Below are positions 46,562-56,005 of a stretch of 64,000 nt of DNA, in pieces. Numbering within the stretch: the first letter of the stretch is position 1; every line of letters begins with the position of its first letter. Below the pieces are notes generated by a model. It saw only the letters and a list, made by a program, of their open reading frames with translations, was not told where the DNA came from and made no database searches. Source of the DNA: CAZSHG01 sp964606695 [NCBI: uncultured bacterium] (GTDB taxonomy: Bacteria; UBP14; UBA6098); the NCBI GenBank assembly GCA_964606695.1, contig CAZSHG010000006.1:1-64000 (forward strand), read 5' to 3'. The position numbers and the translations under genes are program-made.

Positions 46562-46661
46562 TGTTCCTCCTACGAGAAATAAATTCCTACTTTTGTCTAA
46601 TTTAAGCTGAATATAAGAAAAAATCAACCCTAAATAAGAACTCTTTTTTAAATACAACCAT

Positions 46662-46979
46662 CTTTAATTATTATTTTCTTTTTAAATTTTAAATAATTAT
46701 AAATTCAATAATAATAATAATGTTGTTAATTTTGTTGATAAGTAAGGAAATGCGTTTAGATAAAGAAACTCCCCACTTATTTACAAACATTGAGAATGTT
46801 AATTTATGTTATAAAAGGAAAACATCTTAAGAAAGAACAAAAAATGTTGATAAGTGGGAAGTTATCAAGATAAAATTCTTCATAATCAACAAATTATCAA
46901 AGCCGTATAAACGGGTTGTCTAATTGAGGAAAAAAAATCCTGTCGGTATGGGAGGATAGATATTGAGAAATTTAAATAG
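46662..46979. other. Candidate oriC part 1: dnaA-dnaN spacer with DnaA boxes and an AT-rich stretch
   Basis: The spacer between the dnaA stop and dnaN start has two exact TGTTGATAA boxes (46733-46741 and 46845-46853, i.e. TTATCAACA on the other strand). Looser copies are TTATCAAGA (46862), TAATCAACA (46883) and TTATCAAAG (46894). Both exact boxes continue into AAGTGGG or AAGTAAGG. A 60-bp run of almost pure A/T (46666-46725) is a suitable unwinding element. Confidence 0.65.
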
Positions 46980-48326
46980 CTATTTCAATTCCGCGCGGAT
47001 CATCTCGATCTTTTTTGCGAGCTTATTATCCTCTTTTACTTTTTCCCTGACGCATTTTATAGCGTGAATAACCGTGGAGTGATCCCTTCCGCCGAAATAT
47101 AGGCCTATTGTTTTTAGAGAATTATCGGTCATCTCGCGGCATAGGAACATAGCCACTTGCCTGGCCATAGCGAGAGGTTGAGTTCGACGCTTATTTTGTA
47201 ACGCGGATTCATCGACGCCGAAAATTTCAGCTACGCCCTTACAAATCTCGGTCGGCCCGAGTCGCCTTCGTTCCGATCCGTTTCGGTAATGACTGAGAAC
47301 CTCGCGTGCCATGTTTGTATCGATGTCGGATCCACTTATTGAAGCGTAAGCGAGGAGTCTTATAAGCGTGCCTTCGAGTTCGCGGACGTTCGACGTTACG
47401 TTCTCGGCTATATATGCCATCACGTCGTCGGACATAATAATTCCGTCGAACTCAGCTTTTCTTCGCAATATAGCCATCCTGCCTTCGAGATCGGGCGGAC
47501 GGATATCGACTACGAGTCCCCACTTGAGACGCGAGAGCAACCTCTCTTCCAGCCCGATAATATTTGAGGGAGCGACGTCCGAGGTAAGGACAATTTGCTT
47601 ACCCTTCTGATGAAGAGAATTGAAGACATGGAAAAATTCGCTTTGAATGGACTCCTTGCCAGCAAAAAACTGGACGTCGTCCAGGATAATTACATCCACG
47701 TTTCGATAAACCCGGTTGAATTCGGCGGTGGTCTTGGAAATAATGCTCCCGATGAACTCGTTGGTGAAACGCTCACTTGTAACGTAAATCACCTTCATTC
47801 GGGGATTCTCTTCTTTGATAAAATGACCTATTGCCTGAATCAGATGGGTTTTTCCCAGCCCGGTTCCTCCATAGATGTATAGAGGGGAATATTTATTCTT
47901 CCCCGGAGCTTCAGATACGGCCATCGCCGCGGCGTGCGCGAATCTATTGAAATCGCCGACTACAAAACTCTCGAAAGTGTATTTTGGGTTCAGGTGACGA
48001 TCCTCGGAAGCGGTTTCGTTATCATATTCCTTATAATCTGCCTTTTCCGGGACATTGTATTCGTATTTTCCGTTCTTCTGCATGACCGCGAAAGTCAAAG
48101 TCATCCGCGAATCCATAACAGAGTCCATCGAAGAACGAATTGTATCGAGATGATGTTGTTCGAGCCAATCGGCGGTAAACTGGTCTCTTATCCTGACAAC
48201 GAGATTGTCGCCCTCGGCCGGAAGTCCAATCGTGTCTTCGAACCAGGTTACAAAACTTTGTCGATTAATTCTGTTCTGTATTTCGTTAAGGCATTTCTGC
48301 CAGATTTGTTCGTTATTATCTGCCAT
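46980..48326 (-). CDS. dnaA: Chromosomal replication initiator DnaA
   Basis: The 448-residue initiator has domain I (about 1-80, IWQKCLNEIQNRIN then FVTWFEDT), a short acidic domain II, and an AAA+ domain III with Walker A GGTGLGKTHL, Walker B DVIILDDVQFFAG and the sensor SRLKWGL. DNA-binding domain IV has FGGRDHSTVIHAIKCV. It should read TTATCAACA-type boxes on both sides of the gene. No ribosome site precedes its ATG. Confidence 0.97.
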   Translation of the reverse strand: MADNNEQIWQKCLNEIQNRINRQSFVTWFEDTIGLPAEGDNLVVRIRDQFTADWLEQHHLDTIRSSMDSVMDSRMTLTFAVMQKNGKYEYNVPEKADYKEYDNETASEDRHLNPKYTFESFVVGDFNRFAHAAAMAVSEAPGKNKYSPLYIYGGTGLGKTHLIQAIGHFIKEENPRMKVIYVTSERFTNEFIGSIISKTTAEFNRVYRNVDVIILDDVQFFAGKESIQSEFFHVFNSLHQKGKQIVLTSDVAPSNIIGLEERLLSRLKWGLVVDIRPPDLEGRMAILRRKAEFDGIIMSDDVMAYIAENVTSNVRELEGTLIRLLAYASISGSDIDTNMAREVLSHYRNGSERRRLGPTEICKGVAEIFGVDESALQNKRRTQPLAMARQVAMFLCREMTDNSLKTIGLYFGGRDHSTVIHAIKCVREKVKEDNKLAKKIEMIRAELK

Positions 48327-48752
48327 TTTGAATAATCCGAATAACTATAAACCAAGTTGTCAACATTGGATGTTAGTAACTCGTTCGAGCGAAATCTCCT
48401 ATTGAAAATAGAAATTCTTAAAAACGAAGAGTTATCAACATCGTGGACAAATCTACTAATCCGCTTAATGTGGCCTTATAAGCCCATTTCTGGGCATCTG
48501 CCGGCTTACATTGTTGAAATGAGCAATAAGAAAAAACAAATTTTTCCTTCCGTCATTTTAGCGGAAAGAAAAATATTAGATCAAATCCGTGGTGTCAAGG
48601 GACAATTCCCAAAAAAAAACACTTTTTTCTAAGTCGTTAACATTCAAGGGGAAAGAGATTTCGCGCAAAATTTATACATCCGTTAAGCAATTATTAGATA
48701 ATGTTGATATGTATTATGTTGTAAGAAATCGATCTTAAAAGTAAAAAATCGT
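48327..48752. other. Candidate oriC part 2: dnaA-lon spacer with DnaA-like boxes
   Basis: The 480-bp gap upstream of dnaA holds no gene. It carries TTATCAACA (48432-48440), TTGTCAACA (48357-48365, overlapping a TTGACA -35-like hexamer for dnaA), and TGTTGATAT (48702-48710), with AT-rich flanks. Genes diverge from here (dnaA leftward, lon rightward), as expected at an origin. A second cluster lies beyond dnaA, so origin function could be split between both spacers. Confidence 0.6.
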
Positions 48753-48781
48753 TTGACATTGAATAAAATGGAATCTAAATT
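48753..48781 (+). promoter_or_regulatory. Sigma-70-type promoter of lon
   Basis: TTGACA (48753-48758), 17-base spacer, TAAATT (48776-48781). The lon ATG follows at 48809 behind AAAGGA. No CIRCE or HAIR-like heat-shock operator is visible. Confidence 0.65.
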
Positions 48782-48808
48782 AATTATTTATTTCAAAAAG
48801 GAATCGAT

Positions 48809-51127
48809 ATGAAATCAGTCAGACTGCCGGTATTGCCTGTTCGCGACGTAGTTGGGTTCCCTAACATGATTTTTCCAGTTCTCGTCGGGAGGCCGAGGAG
48901 TTTAACCGCAATCCAGGAAGCGATGATGACATCGCGCCGACTGGTATTGATTGCTCAGAAAGACCCTTCGCTGGATGATATTCGATCGGCGGACCTTTAT
49001 CGAAACGGAATTCTCGTTAAAGTGCTACAGATATTGAGACTGCCGGAAGGCTCGATGAAGGTTCTCGTCGAGGGTTTGGATAGGTGTAGCGTCGAAAGAT
49101 TTTTCTACGGCAGGAATCTGCTGGAGGCCAATATCGAGGTCATCGAGGAAACACCGCAAAAAGCTACCCCTCGCCTAGAAGCGCTGGCAAGAAAAGCAAT
49201 CGAAAAATTCTCCATATACGCCCATCTGGAAGAGACGGTTCCCGAGGAAATTGTGAACGCAATCGAGTCCTCGCGCGAACAACCCGGTAAACTCGCAGAT
49301 ATGATAGCCGCACATCTTTCGCTGGGATTAGAAGAAAAACAGAAGCTGGTGGAAAGCGGTTCGATTTCCGATAGACTGGGGCAGATTCTATCTCATATTG
49401 CGAGGGAAACGGAAATCCTGCGCCTGGAGGAGGATATCGACAGAAAGGTCAAAGACAGGCTATCCGATATCCAGCGTGAATACTACCTCAGAGAACAATT
49501 GGAAGCGATTAGGTCGGAACTCGGGGAAAGAGGGGCGTCGCCGGAAATCGATTCTATGAGAAGCGAACTCGAAAAGAAACCTTTGCCGGACGCGGTGATA
49601 GAAAAGGCCGAAGAGGAGATCGATAAACTGGAGAGAACCCATCCAAGCAGTCCCGAGGCCGCGGTAATAAGAAACTACATCGACTGGATTCTGAAACTCC
49701 CCTGGGAAGAATCCACACCGGATGACATCGATATCGATTCGGCGGCGAGAATCCTTGACGAGGACCATTATGGATTGAAGAAAATCAAGGAGAGGATAAC
49801 CGAGCATATCGCCGTTATGGCTTTATCTGAGGAGGTTCGCGGCCCGATTCTATGTCTGGTGGGGCCACCGGGCGTAGGAAAAACATCCCTTGGAAAGAGT
49901 ATAGCGCGCGCTTTAGCGCGAAATTTTGTCAGGATATCGCTGGGGGGTATTCGCGATGAAGCTGAAATTCGAGGTCATAGGAGAACATATATCGGCGCTC
50001 TTCCCGGGAGAATAATCCAGCAAATGAAACGCGCGAACAGCAAGAATCCAGTTTTTCTTCTCGACGAGATCGATAAAATAGGTGCCGATTTTCGCGGCGA
50101 CCCGTCGGCGGCACTGCTCGAAGCTCTCGATCCCGAACAGAACGCGCATTTTGTGGATCATTATCTGGAATTGGAGTTCGATCTGTCCAGAGTCCTTTTT
50201 CTGACCACGGCCAATACCACTTCCGGTATCCCGCCCGCTCTGGCCGACAGAATGGAGGTATTGCGTATCCCCGGTTATCTCGCCACGGAGAAAAGAGCCA
50301 TAGCGAAGGGGTATTTGATACCCAAACAAAGGCAATCGGCAGGTTTGACCGAGGTTGAGATCAGAATAAGCAACGCCGCCCTCGAGTCCTTAATCGTTAA
50401 TTGGACTCGCGAAGCCGGAGTCCGGGAACTGGAGCGTAACCTCGGGAAGATCATGCGGAAAATTGCGTCCAGAGTAGTTACAAGAAAAAACCTGCCGAAA
50501 CGCGTGGATATATCCGATAGCGACTTAGAAAAATACCTCGGCGTTCCTCCTTATAGGGAATCGGATTTGCCCAGTAAGCTACTTCCCGGAGAATCTCTTG
50601 GGCTGGCCTGGACTTCCGCGGGCGGCGAGATTCTAAGAATCGAAACGGCAATAACTCAAGGCGAAGAGGACCTCACGCTAACCGGGCGACTGGGCGAAGT
50701 AATGCAGGAATCAGCGCGAGCGGCGTTGACTTACGTCCGGTCGAAACTGTCGGCGGATATTAAGAAACAAAAAAAGGGAAAAATCCATATTCACGTTCCC
50801 GAAGGCGCTACGCCAAAGGACGGCCCGTCGGCGGGCGTGGCTATCGCCACGGCGTTAACATCGATGTTTATCGATAAACCCCTTGCCACAAAAATCGCAA
50901 TGACAGGCGAAATATCATTATCGGGTCACGTTCTGCGAATAGGCGGCCTATCGGAAAAACTACTTGCCGCAAAAAGATACGAACTGAAAACGGTTATTAT
51001 CCCAAAATCTAACCTGCCGGACCTGACCGAGATACCCGACGAGGTCAAAAAGGGGTTGAGAATAAAGCCCGTAGAGCACATGGACGAAGTCCTCGAATGT
51101 GTCGGCCTGGGAAAATACCTCGCCTGA
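48809..51127 (+). CDS. lon: ATP-dependent protease Lon
   Basis: The 772-residue protein has an N-terminal LonA substrate domain (about 1-210, PVLPVRDVVGFPNMIFPVLV), a coiled linker with SDIQREYYLREQLEAI, and an AAA+ module with Walker A GPPGVGKTSLGKSIA and Walker B FLLDEIDKIG. The C-terminal protease has catalytic Ser674 in PKDGPSAG and, 43 residues later, Lys717 in GGLSEKLLAAKR. It degrades misfolded and regulatory proteins in the cytoplasm. It is transcribed away from dnaA. Confidence 0.96.
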   Translation: MKSVRLPVLPVRDVVGFPNMIFPVLVGRPRSLTAIQEAMMTSRRLVLIAQKDPSLDDIRSADLYRNGILVKVLQILRLPEGSMKVLVEGLDRCSVERFFYGRNLLEANIEVIEETPQKATPRLEALARKAIEKFSIYAHLEETVPEEIVNAIESSREQPGKLADMIAAHLSLGLEEKQKLVESGSISDRLGQILSHIARETEILRLEEDIDRKVKDRLSDIQREYYLREQLEAIRSELGERGASPEIDSMRSELEKKPLPDAVIEKAEEEIDKLERTHPSSPEAAVIRNYIDWILKLPWEESTPDDIDIDSAARILDEDHYGLKKIKERITEHIAVMALSEEVRGPILCLVGPPGVGKTSLGKSIARALARNFVRISLGGIRDEAEIRGHRRTYIGALPGRIIQQMKRANSKNPVFLLDEIDKIGADFRGDPSAALLEALDPEQNAHFVDHYLELEFDLSRVLFLTTANTTSGIPPALADRMEVLRIPGYLATEKRAIAKGYLIPKQRQSAGLTEVEIRISNAALESLIVNWTREAGVRELERNLGKIMRKIASRVVTRKNLPKRVDISDSDLEKYLGVPPYRESDLPSKLLPGESLGLAWTSAGGEILRIETAITQGEEDLTLTGRLGEVMQESARAALTYVRSKLSADIKKQKKGKIHIHVPEGATPKDGPSAGVAIATALTSMFIDKPLATKIAMTGEISLSGHVLRIGGLSEKLLAAKRYELKTVIIPKSNLPDLTEIPDEVKKGLRIKPVEHMDEVLECVGLGKYLA

Positions 51128-51153
51128 AAAAGAATCGCTTTATTACGTTTCCC

Positions 51154-51182
51154 TTGATATTCCGTAATTTTCTGGGTATGTT
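51154..51182 (+). promoter_or_regulatory. Possible promoter of the histidine kinase-receiver pair
   Basis: TTGATA (51154-51159), 17-base spacer, TATGTT (51177-51182). ATG follows at 51222 with only an A-rich leader. Confidence 0.4.
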
Positions 51183-51221
51183 ATATTATTATGTAATTGT
51201 GTCAACGACGAAAAAAAGAAA

Positions 51222-53774
51222 ATGACGGAAGAAAAAGAAAATAAAGGCAAAGGCTATATTGTAGGACTTTGTCCGTGGATAATTAAAGACTTCGCGGAGA
51301 TTCTCGAGAAAGAAGGCTTCGTGGTGGTCAACCTCGAAGACTATCCTGATGGTGAAAAATTTCCCGTGGAACTCGATGCCGTCGCTATAGACCTTGCGGG
51401 CGAAGGTTCCGTCGAACTCGACAGGAGAATAGGCCAGGAAATACCGCATACGCCGAGAGTCCTGATTACCGCGAGGACTACCGACCTTTCCGACGACCAT
51501 AACGCCTTCGCGCTCATACACCGGCCTATTACGGCTTTCGAGCTACTGGATATACTACTATGGGCATGTGAATTTAAAAGGAATGCCGATAGCGAACCTT
51601 CGGGGAAAAGGTATGATTATCATCCTCGTATCGATGTGTTCCTCGAAGAAGCGGCGCTGGAACTGTTGCCGAATGCAAGATGGCTCTCGGCGATTTTCGA
51701 ACATCTGCCAATCGGCCTGATTTTACTAAACCCCGAAGGATCGGTAATCAGAGCGAATAACTCTATTTTGAAAAATCTGGGTTTTCAGGAAGTTCACGTT
51801 GGCGATAATTGCGACGAAATAGTCCCCTGGAAAGATGTGGAAGGCACAGGATGTTTTATTAAGGAGTGTCTGGTAGAAAACAAAGTGCTCCGCGACCTTT
51901 TCGAGATACCGGGGGGGAAATTCGTCGAAGCTATACATGTCCCCGTGATATCCGAAGGCTACACCACCGGCGTGTTGATGATATTGGAGGACGTTTCGGC
52001 GGAAGCATCGTTTACGAGTCGGTTGATGAATATATCGGACGTTATCGACGAGGGGATAGCGATAGTAGATAAAGAACTTCATTATATCTGGGTGAACGAT
52101 GTTATGAAGGACATATTTGGCATAGAGGAAAACTACCAGAGCAAGTCCTGTATGACAGTAATTGGCGATAATACCGACCTTTGCGAAAACTGTCAGGTTA
52201 AAATGGTGTTCGAAGATGGCCAGATTCACTCCAGCTATATCAGAGCTAACACGGTTAAAGGCGAGCGAAAGACTTTCGAGATTATAGCCGGCCCCATTCG
52301 CAACAGGCGAGGAGAAATTACACGCGCCGTGAAGATACTCCGCGACGTTACCGGAAGAGAAAAAATAATCGATAAACTCGCCTTGACCAAAAGCAAATTA
52401 GAGAACGCCAATGCAGAATTATCGCGCAGATTGGATGAACTGAGAATCCTCACCGAACTTTCCGTAGCACTGCAAACGGTGGAAAGGCTCGAAAATAATC
52501 TCCATATTTTCCTTACGGCGTCCACGGCTAAACAGGGATGCGGTTTCAATCGCGCGTTTCTATTCCTCGTTAACGGAAATACCAATACCCTCGAAGGCAG
52601 GATGGGTATCGGGCCAGAAACTCCTGAAGAAGCGGGCAGAATATGGTCGGAACTCGAGGCGTATCCAGATAGCTTCGCGGAAGTTCTCGATAAATACGGT
52701 AAGAGCGAAATCCAGGTGACCAAACACGATAGAATAGTTCACGAAATGTCATACAACCTGCACGATAAATCTTCTATACTCGTCAAAACTCTCTTCTCGA
52801 AAAGAGAATTGATTGTCCGCGATAAAAACGAGGTCGAGGGCGCTTTAGAATTAGCCGACAAGCTGGATACCGACTCCTTCGCAATAGTCCCCCTTCTCGC
52901 TATGGGAAAACCTGTCGGTGTTGTCGTGGTGGACAATAAGGTGAGCGGCCATCCCATCGTAGAAGACAAGGTTAGGTTGCTTAAGACTATCGCGTCTCAC
53001 GCCAGCCTTAGTATAGAAAGAAGCCAGCTTCTCGACCAGCTTAAGGAACGCAACGAACAGCTCCAGGAAACATATCGCAAACTGCAGGAAAACCAGGATA
53101 TTCTGCTTCGCACCGAGAGATTATCCACAATTGGCAAACTCGCCGCGCAGGTGGCGCATGAGATACGCAATCCGCTTGTATCGATTGGAGGTTTCGCGAG
53201 GAATATCGCCAAAAGAGCGGAACCGGAAAGCCCGATTCGCAAATATTCGGACATAATCAGGGAAGAAACGAAACGCCTGGAAGATATCCTTGAGGACGTC
53301 CTGTCATACTCCCGGCAGGCTAAACCAAAACTCAGGCCTTTCGATATTAACAGATTGGTCCAGAGAACGATCGACCTGCTCAAAGAACAAATCGACGGAG
53401 GTAGTATTGAAATCGTTACAGAATTGAACAAGAACATCGGCGAAATCTCCATCGACCCGGACCAGATCGGTCAGGTGATGATGAATCTCTTCAAAAACTC
53501 GATTAACGCCATGCCGAACGGAGGGACTCTGAAAATTATTACCCATAAAGCCGGTGGCTTCGTTTGGGTGGATATTATCGACTCGGGAACGGGGATTCCG
53601 GAAAAATTCAAGGACAAGATTTTTGAACCGTTTTTCACGACTAAATCATCGGGAACGGGTCTTGGGTTGCCCATCAGTTATCAATTAATAGATGCCCATG
53701 GCGGGATGATATGGTTTACCAGCACGCCTGAAAAGGGCACGATATTTCATGTCAAATTACCCGCAAGAACATAA
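51222..53774 (+). CDS. Soluble PAS/GAF sensor histidine kinase with N-terminal receiver-like domain
   Basis: The 850-residue protein has no membrane helix, so it should be cytoplasmic. Domain order: a receiver-like fold at about 10-120 (acidic D in VAIDLAGEG, T/S position in RVLITA, but HRPI where the conserved KP should be); PAS1 (about 145-265, IFEHLPIGLILLNPEG); PAS2 (about 266-385, with a CENC pair); a coiled coil; GAF (about 410-600, GCGFNRAFLFLVNG); a coiled coil; HisKA with AHEIRNPLVSIGGF (H646); and HATPase with FKNSINAMPNGG, DSGTGIP and GTGLGLPI. It resembles NtrB/AtoS-type kinases. A receiver-only protein follows 14 bases later and is the likely target. Signal unknown. Confidence 0.88.
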   Translation: MTEEKENKGKGYIVGLCPWIIKDFAEILEKEGFVVVNLEDYPDGEKFPVELDAVAIDLAGEGSVELDRRIGQEIPHTPRVLITARTTDLSDDHNAFALIHRPITAFELLDILLWACEFKRNADSEPSGKRYDYHPRIDVFLEEAALELLPNARWLSAIFEHLPIGLILLNPEGSVIRANNSILKNLGFQEVHVGDNCDEIVPWKDVEGTGCFIKECLVENKVLRDLFEIPGGKFVEAIHVPVISEGYTTGVLMILEDVSAEASFTSRLMNISDVIDEGIAIVDKELHYIWVNDVMKDIFGIEENYQSKSCMTVIGDNTDLCENCQVKMVFEDGQIHSSYIRANTVKGERKTFEIIAGPIRNRRGEITRAVKILRDVTGREKIIDKLALTKSKLENANAELSRRLDELRILTELSVALQTVERLENNLHIFLTASTAKQGCGFNRAFLFLVNGNTNTLEGRMGIGPETPEEAGRIWSELEAYPDSFAEVLDKYGKSEIQVTKHDRIVHEMSYNLHDKSSILVKTLFSKRELIVRDKNEVEGALELADKLDTDSFAIVPLLAMGKPVGVVVVDNKVSGHPIVEDKVRLLKTIASHASLSIERSQLLDQLKERNEQLQETYRKLQENQDILLRTERLSTIGKLAAQVAHEIRNPLVSIGGFARNIAKRAEPESPIRKYSDIIREETKRLEDILEDVLSYSRQAKPKLRPFDINRLVQRTIDLLKEQIDGGSIEIVTELNKNIGEISIDPDQIGQVMMNLFKNSINAMPNGGTLKIITHKAGGFVWVDIIDSGTGIPEKFKDKIFEPFFTTKSSGTGLGLPISYQLIDAHGGMIWFTSTPEKGTIFHVKLPART

Positions 53775-53788
53775 AAAAAGGAGAAAAT

Positions 53789-54148
53789 ATGGCAAAGATA
53801 CTCGTTGTGGACGACGAAAAGAACATCCGAACTCTATATGAAACGGAACTGGGCGAGGAAGGTTACGAAGTTACAACAGCCGCAAGCGCGAGCGAGGCTT
53901 ACGACCTTCTCGACAAAGAGGTTTTCGACATCGTAATACTCGATATTCGTATGCCGGAAGAAGATGGGATTAGCGCGCTCGAAAAGATGATGGTCAAGCG
54001 TCGGGATTTGCCGGTGCTGATAAACAGTGCGTATTCATCTTATAAGGATAATTTCCTGACATGGCTCGCCGAGGACTACATTATTAAATCCGCGGACCTT
54101 TCCGAGCTAAAAACGAAGATAGCACAGATATTGAGGAAAAAAGGCTGA
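53789..54148 (+). CDS. Single-domain response regulator (receiver only)
   Basis: The 119-residue receiver has the acidic pocket DDE at residues 8-10, phospho-acceptor D52 in VILDIRMPEEDG, Ser80 at the Thr/Ser switch and Lys100 (IIKSA instead of the usual KPF). There is no output domain. It should act by protein contact or as a phosphorelay intermediate. It directly follows the PAS/GAF kinase with AAAAGGAG in front, and the two form a pair. The downstream glycosyltransferase begins 2 bases after its stop. Confidence 0.92.
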   Translation: MAKILVVDDEKNIRTLYETELGEEGYEVTTAASASEAYDLLDKEVFDIVILDIRMPEEDGISALEKMMVKRRDLPVLINSAYSSYKDNFLTWLAEDYIIKSADLSELKTKIAQILRKKG

Positions 54149-54150
54149 GT

Positions 54151-55611
54151 TTGAGCGAATATTCGTCCAGATGGCGAAAACGGGCTATTATCTTCATTGT
54201 GGTCGTATCGGCTATCAAATTGTTGATACTACCGCTACTCGATTTACAGCCCCAGGATGCCTATTATTGGCAATATTCCCGGCATCTCGCGCCGGGGTAT
54301 TTCGATCATCCGCCCATGCACGCCTGGACCTGCTGGCTTACCACATCCGTTTTCGGCGATAACGCCTTTGGGATAAGGTTCGGGCCCTGGCTTTACGGTC
54401 TCGGTTTATTGCTGGTTATCTTCTTCTTCGCTGAGAGGATGTTTAGTTCGAAGACCGGTTTCTGGGTAGCCGTAACCGCCGGCGTGACCCCGCTTTTCGC
54501 TATCGGTAGTGGGATTCTTACCCCGGACCCACCGCTATTGTTCTTCTGGACGCTGGCTATATTTATGGGCTATGTAGCCCTCAGCGAGGATAGAAAATGG
54601 CTATGGATTCCCGCGGGATTCGCCGTGGGATTGGCGATGTTGTCAAAATATACGGCGGTGTTTCTTTTACCGGGATTTCTGTTCGCGATGGCATTCGACA
54701 GGGACACACGAGAACACCTCAAATCGCCGCTTCCATATCTCGGCTTGCTGTCCGCCCTGGTCGCTTTTTCCCCGCAGATAATCTGGAACGCACAGAACGA
54801 TTGGGCGAGCTTCGCGTATCAATCCATCCGGAGGGCGGGCGAATTGTCGCGATGGCGCCTGGACCTATTTGGCGGAATGTTAATATCGCAATTCCTGCTT
54901 GTAAGCCCGGTTATTTTCGCGGGAATTATATGGGCGAGTTTCAAAGGTTTCTGGCGGGGGATTTTCCAAAAAGACCTTCGCGGATTGTTCCTCTCTTCGT
55001 TTACAGTGCCGATAATCGTCTTCTTTTCGCTAATCGCCCTGAGGTATTGGGTGAAAATGAATTGGCTGGCGCCCGCCTATGTTACCGGAGCGATAGCATT
55101 TGTGGGAACCATAATAGACAAACCGCGCGGAAAAAAATTCCTCAGGTGGGGCGTGATTATAGCTGGAATCGAGACTTTGCTACTGTATCTACTGGTATTG
55201 TTGCCGTTCGTTTCGCTTACGGGCGAATCGGCCTACTGGGCGGGCTGGCGTGAAATCGCTCAAAGAGTTGAAGTGGAGAGACGGAATCTGCAGGGCGAAA
55301 CCTTCATTGCGGGATGGGGATATAAAGTCCCGTCCGAATTGGCGTTCTACCTCGATGATAAACCCGAAACGCACAGCAACGAAATATTCGGCCTTCAAGG
55401 ACTTAATTACACATACTGGACGGATACCGAAGAGTTAATCGGTGATAATTGCATATTCGTCGACGATAAACGCGAACCGTTCCGCGATGAAAAATTACTC
55501 GAACAGCATTTTGAAAAGGTCGAAGGGCCTATCGTTGTCGAACCTAAAAGAGCAGGAAAAGTCATTACTACATTCAGAATATGGAAATGCTATGGCTATA
55601 GCGGTCCGTGA
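54151..55611 (+). CDS. GT39-family (PMT/ArnT-like) membrane glycosyltransferase
   Basis: The 486-residue protein has about ten to eleven membrane helices. The first periplasmic loop has the acidic pair region DLQPQDAYYWQYSRH (around residues 31-45) and GYFDHPPMHAW (D52-H53-P54-P55), the hallmark of the PMT_2 family. SKYTAVFLLPGFL and the C-terminal soluble tail are also usual. It uses a polyprenyl-phosphate sugar to modify lipid A or a protein. The acceptor is unknown. The start is TTG at 54151, 2 bases after the response-regulator stop. It overlaps the GtrA-like gene by about 20 bases. Confidence 0.87.
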   Translation: MSEYSSRWRKRAIIFIVVVSAIKLLILPLLDLQPQDAYYWQYSRHLAPGYFDHPPMHAWTCWLTTSVFGDNAFGIRFGPWLYGLGLLLVIFFFAERMFSSKTGFWVAVTAGVTPLFAIGSGILTPDPPLLFFWTLAIFMGYVALSEDRKWLWIPAGFAVGLAMLSKYTAVFLLPGFLFAMAFDRDTREHLKSPLPYLGLLSALVAFSPQIIWNAQNDWASFAYQSIRRAGELSRWRLDLFGGMLISQFLLVSPVIFAGIIWASFKGFWRGIFQKDLRGLFLSSFTVPIIVFFSLIALRYWVKMNWLAPAYVTGAIAFVGTIIDKPRGKKFLRWGVIIAGIETLLLYLLVLLPFVSLTGESAYWAGWREIAQRVEVERRNLQGETFIAGWGYKVPSELAFYLDDKPETHSNEIFGLQGLNYTYWTDTEELIGDNCIFVDDKREPFRDEKLLEQHFEKVEGPIVVEPKRAGKVITTFRIWKCYGYSGP

Positions 55612-56005
55612 ATACATCAAACGAGGATGGAAATTCGGCCTGGTGGGCGCAGGGGGATTTCTCGTCAATCAAGGCGGGCTGATGTTGCTCGTGGGCGTGG
55701 CGGGAATGTCAACCTGGCTGGGCGGAATTATCGCAATAGAAGTATCCATCGTCGCAAACTGGTTCCTGAACGATTTGTGGACCTGGCGTGACCGCAGAAA
55801 CAATCCGTGGATTGTCAGACTGCTTAAATATAACCTGGCCGCCGGAATGACGGCTTTTGGAGTGAATTATCCCGTTTTGATATTGCTTTCGGAGAAGGTA
55901 GAGTTGAACTACGCCATCGCGAATGTAATAGGCATAGGCCTGGCCGCAGTAGTGAATTTCCTGATAAACCACCACTGGACGTATAGAGATAAAGAAATAG
56001 GATAA
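55592..56005 (+). CDS. GtrA-like small membrane protein
   Basis: The 137-residue protein has four hydrophobic helices. KFGLVGAGGFLVNQGGLMLL opens the domain, NWFLNDLWTWRDRR lies in the middle, and NFLINHHWTYRD ends it, which is the standard GtrA pattern. GtrA proteins help move lipid-linked sugars across the membrane or sit in teichoic/arabinogalactan pathways. Here it follows a GT39 enzyme, which needs such a donor. The start was set at ATG 55592, since upstream codons belong to the overlapping GT39 gene. The stop abuts the TamB-like start. Confidence 0.88.
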   Translation: MAIAVREYIKRGWKFGLVGAGGFLVNQGGLMLLVGVAGMSTWLGGIIAIEVSIVANWFLNDLWTWRDRRNNPWIVRLLKYNLAAGMTAFGVNYPVLILLSEKVELNYAIANVIGIGLAAVVNFLINHHWTYRDKEIG

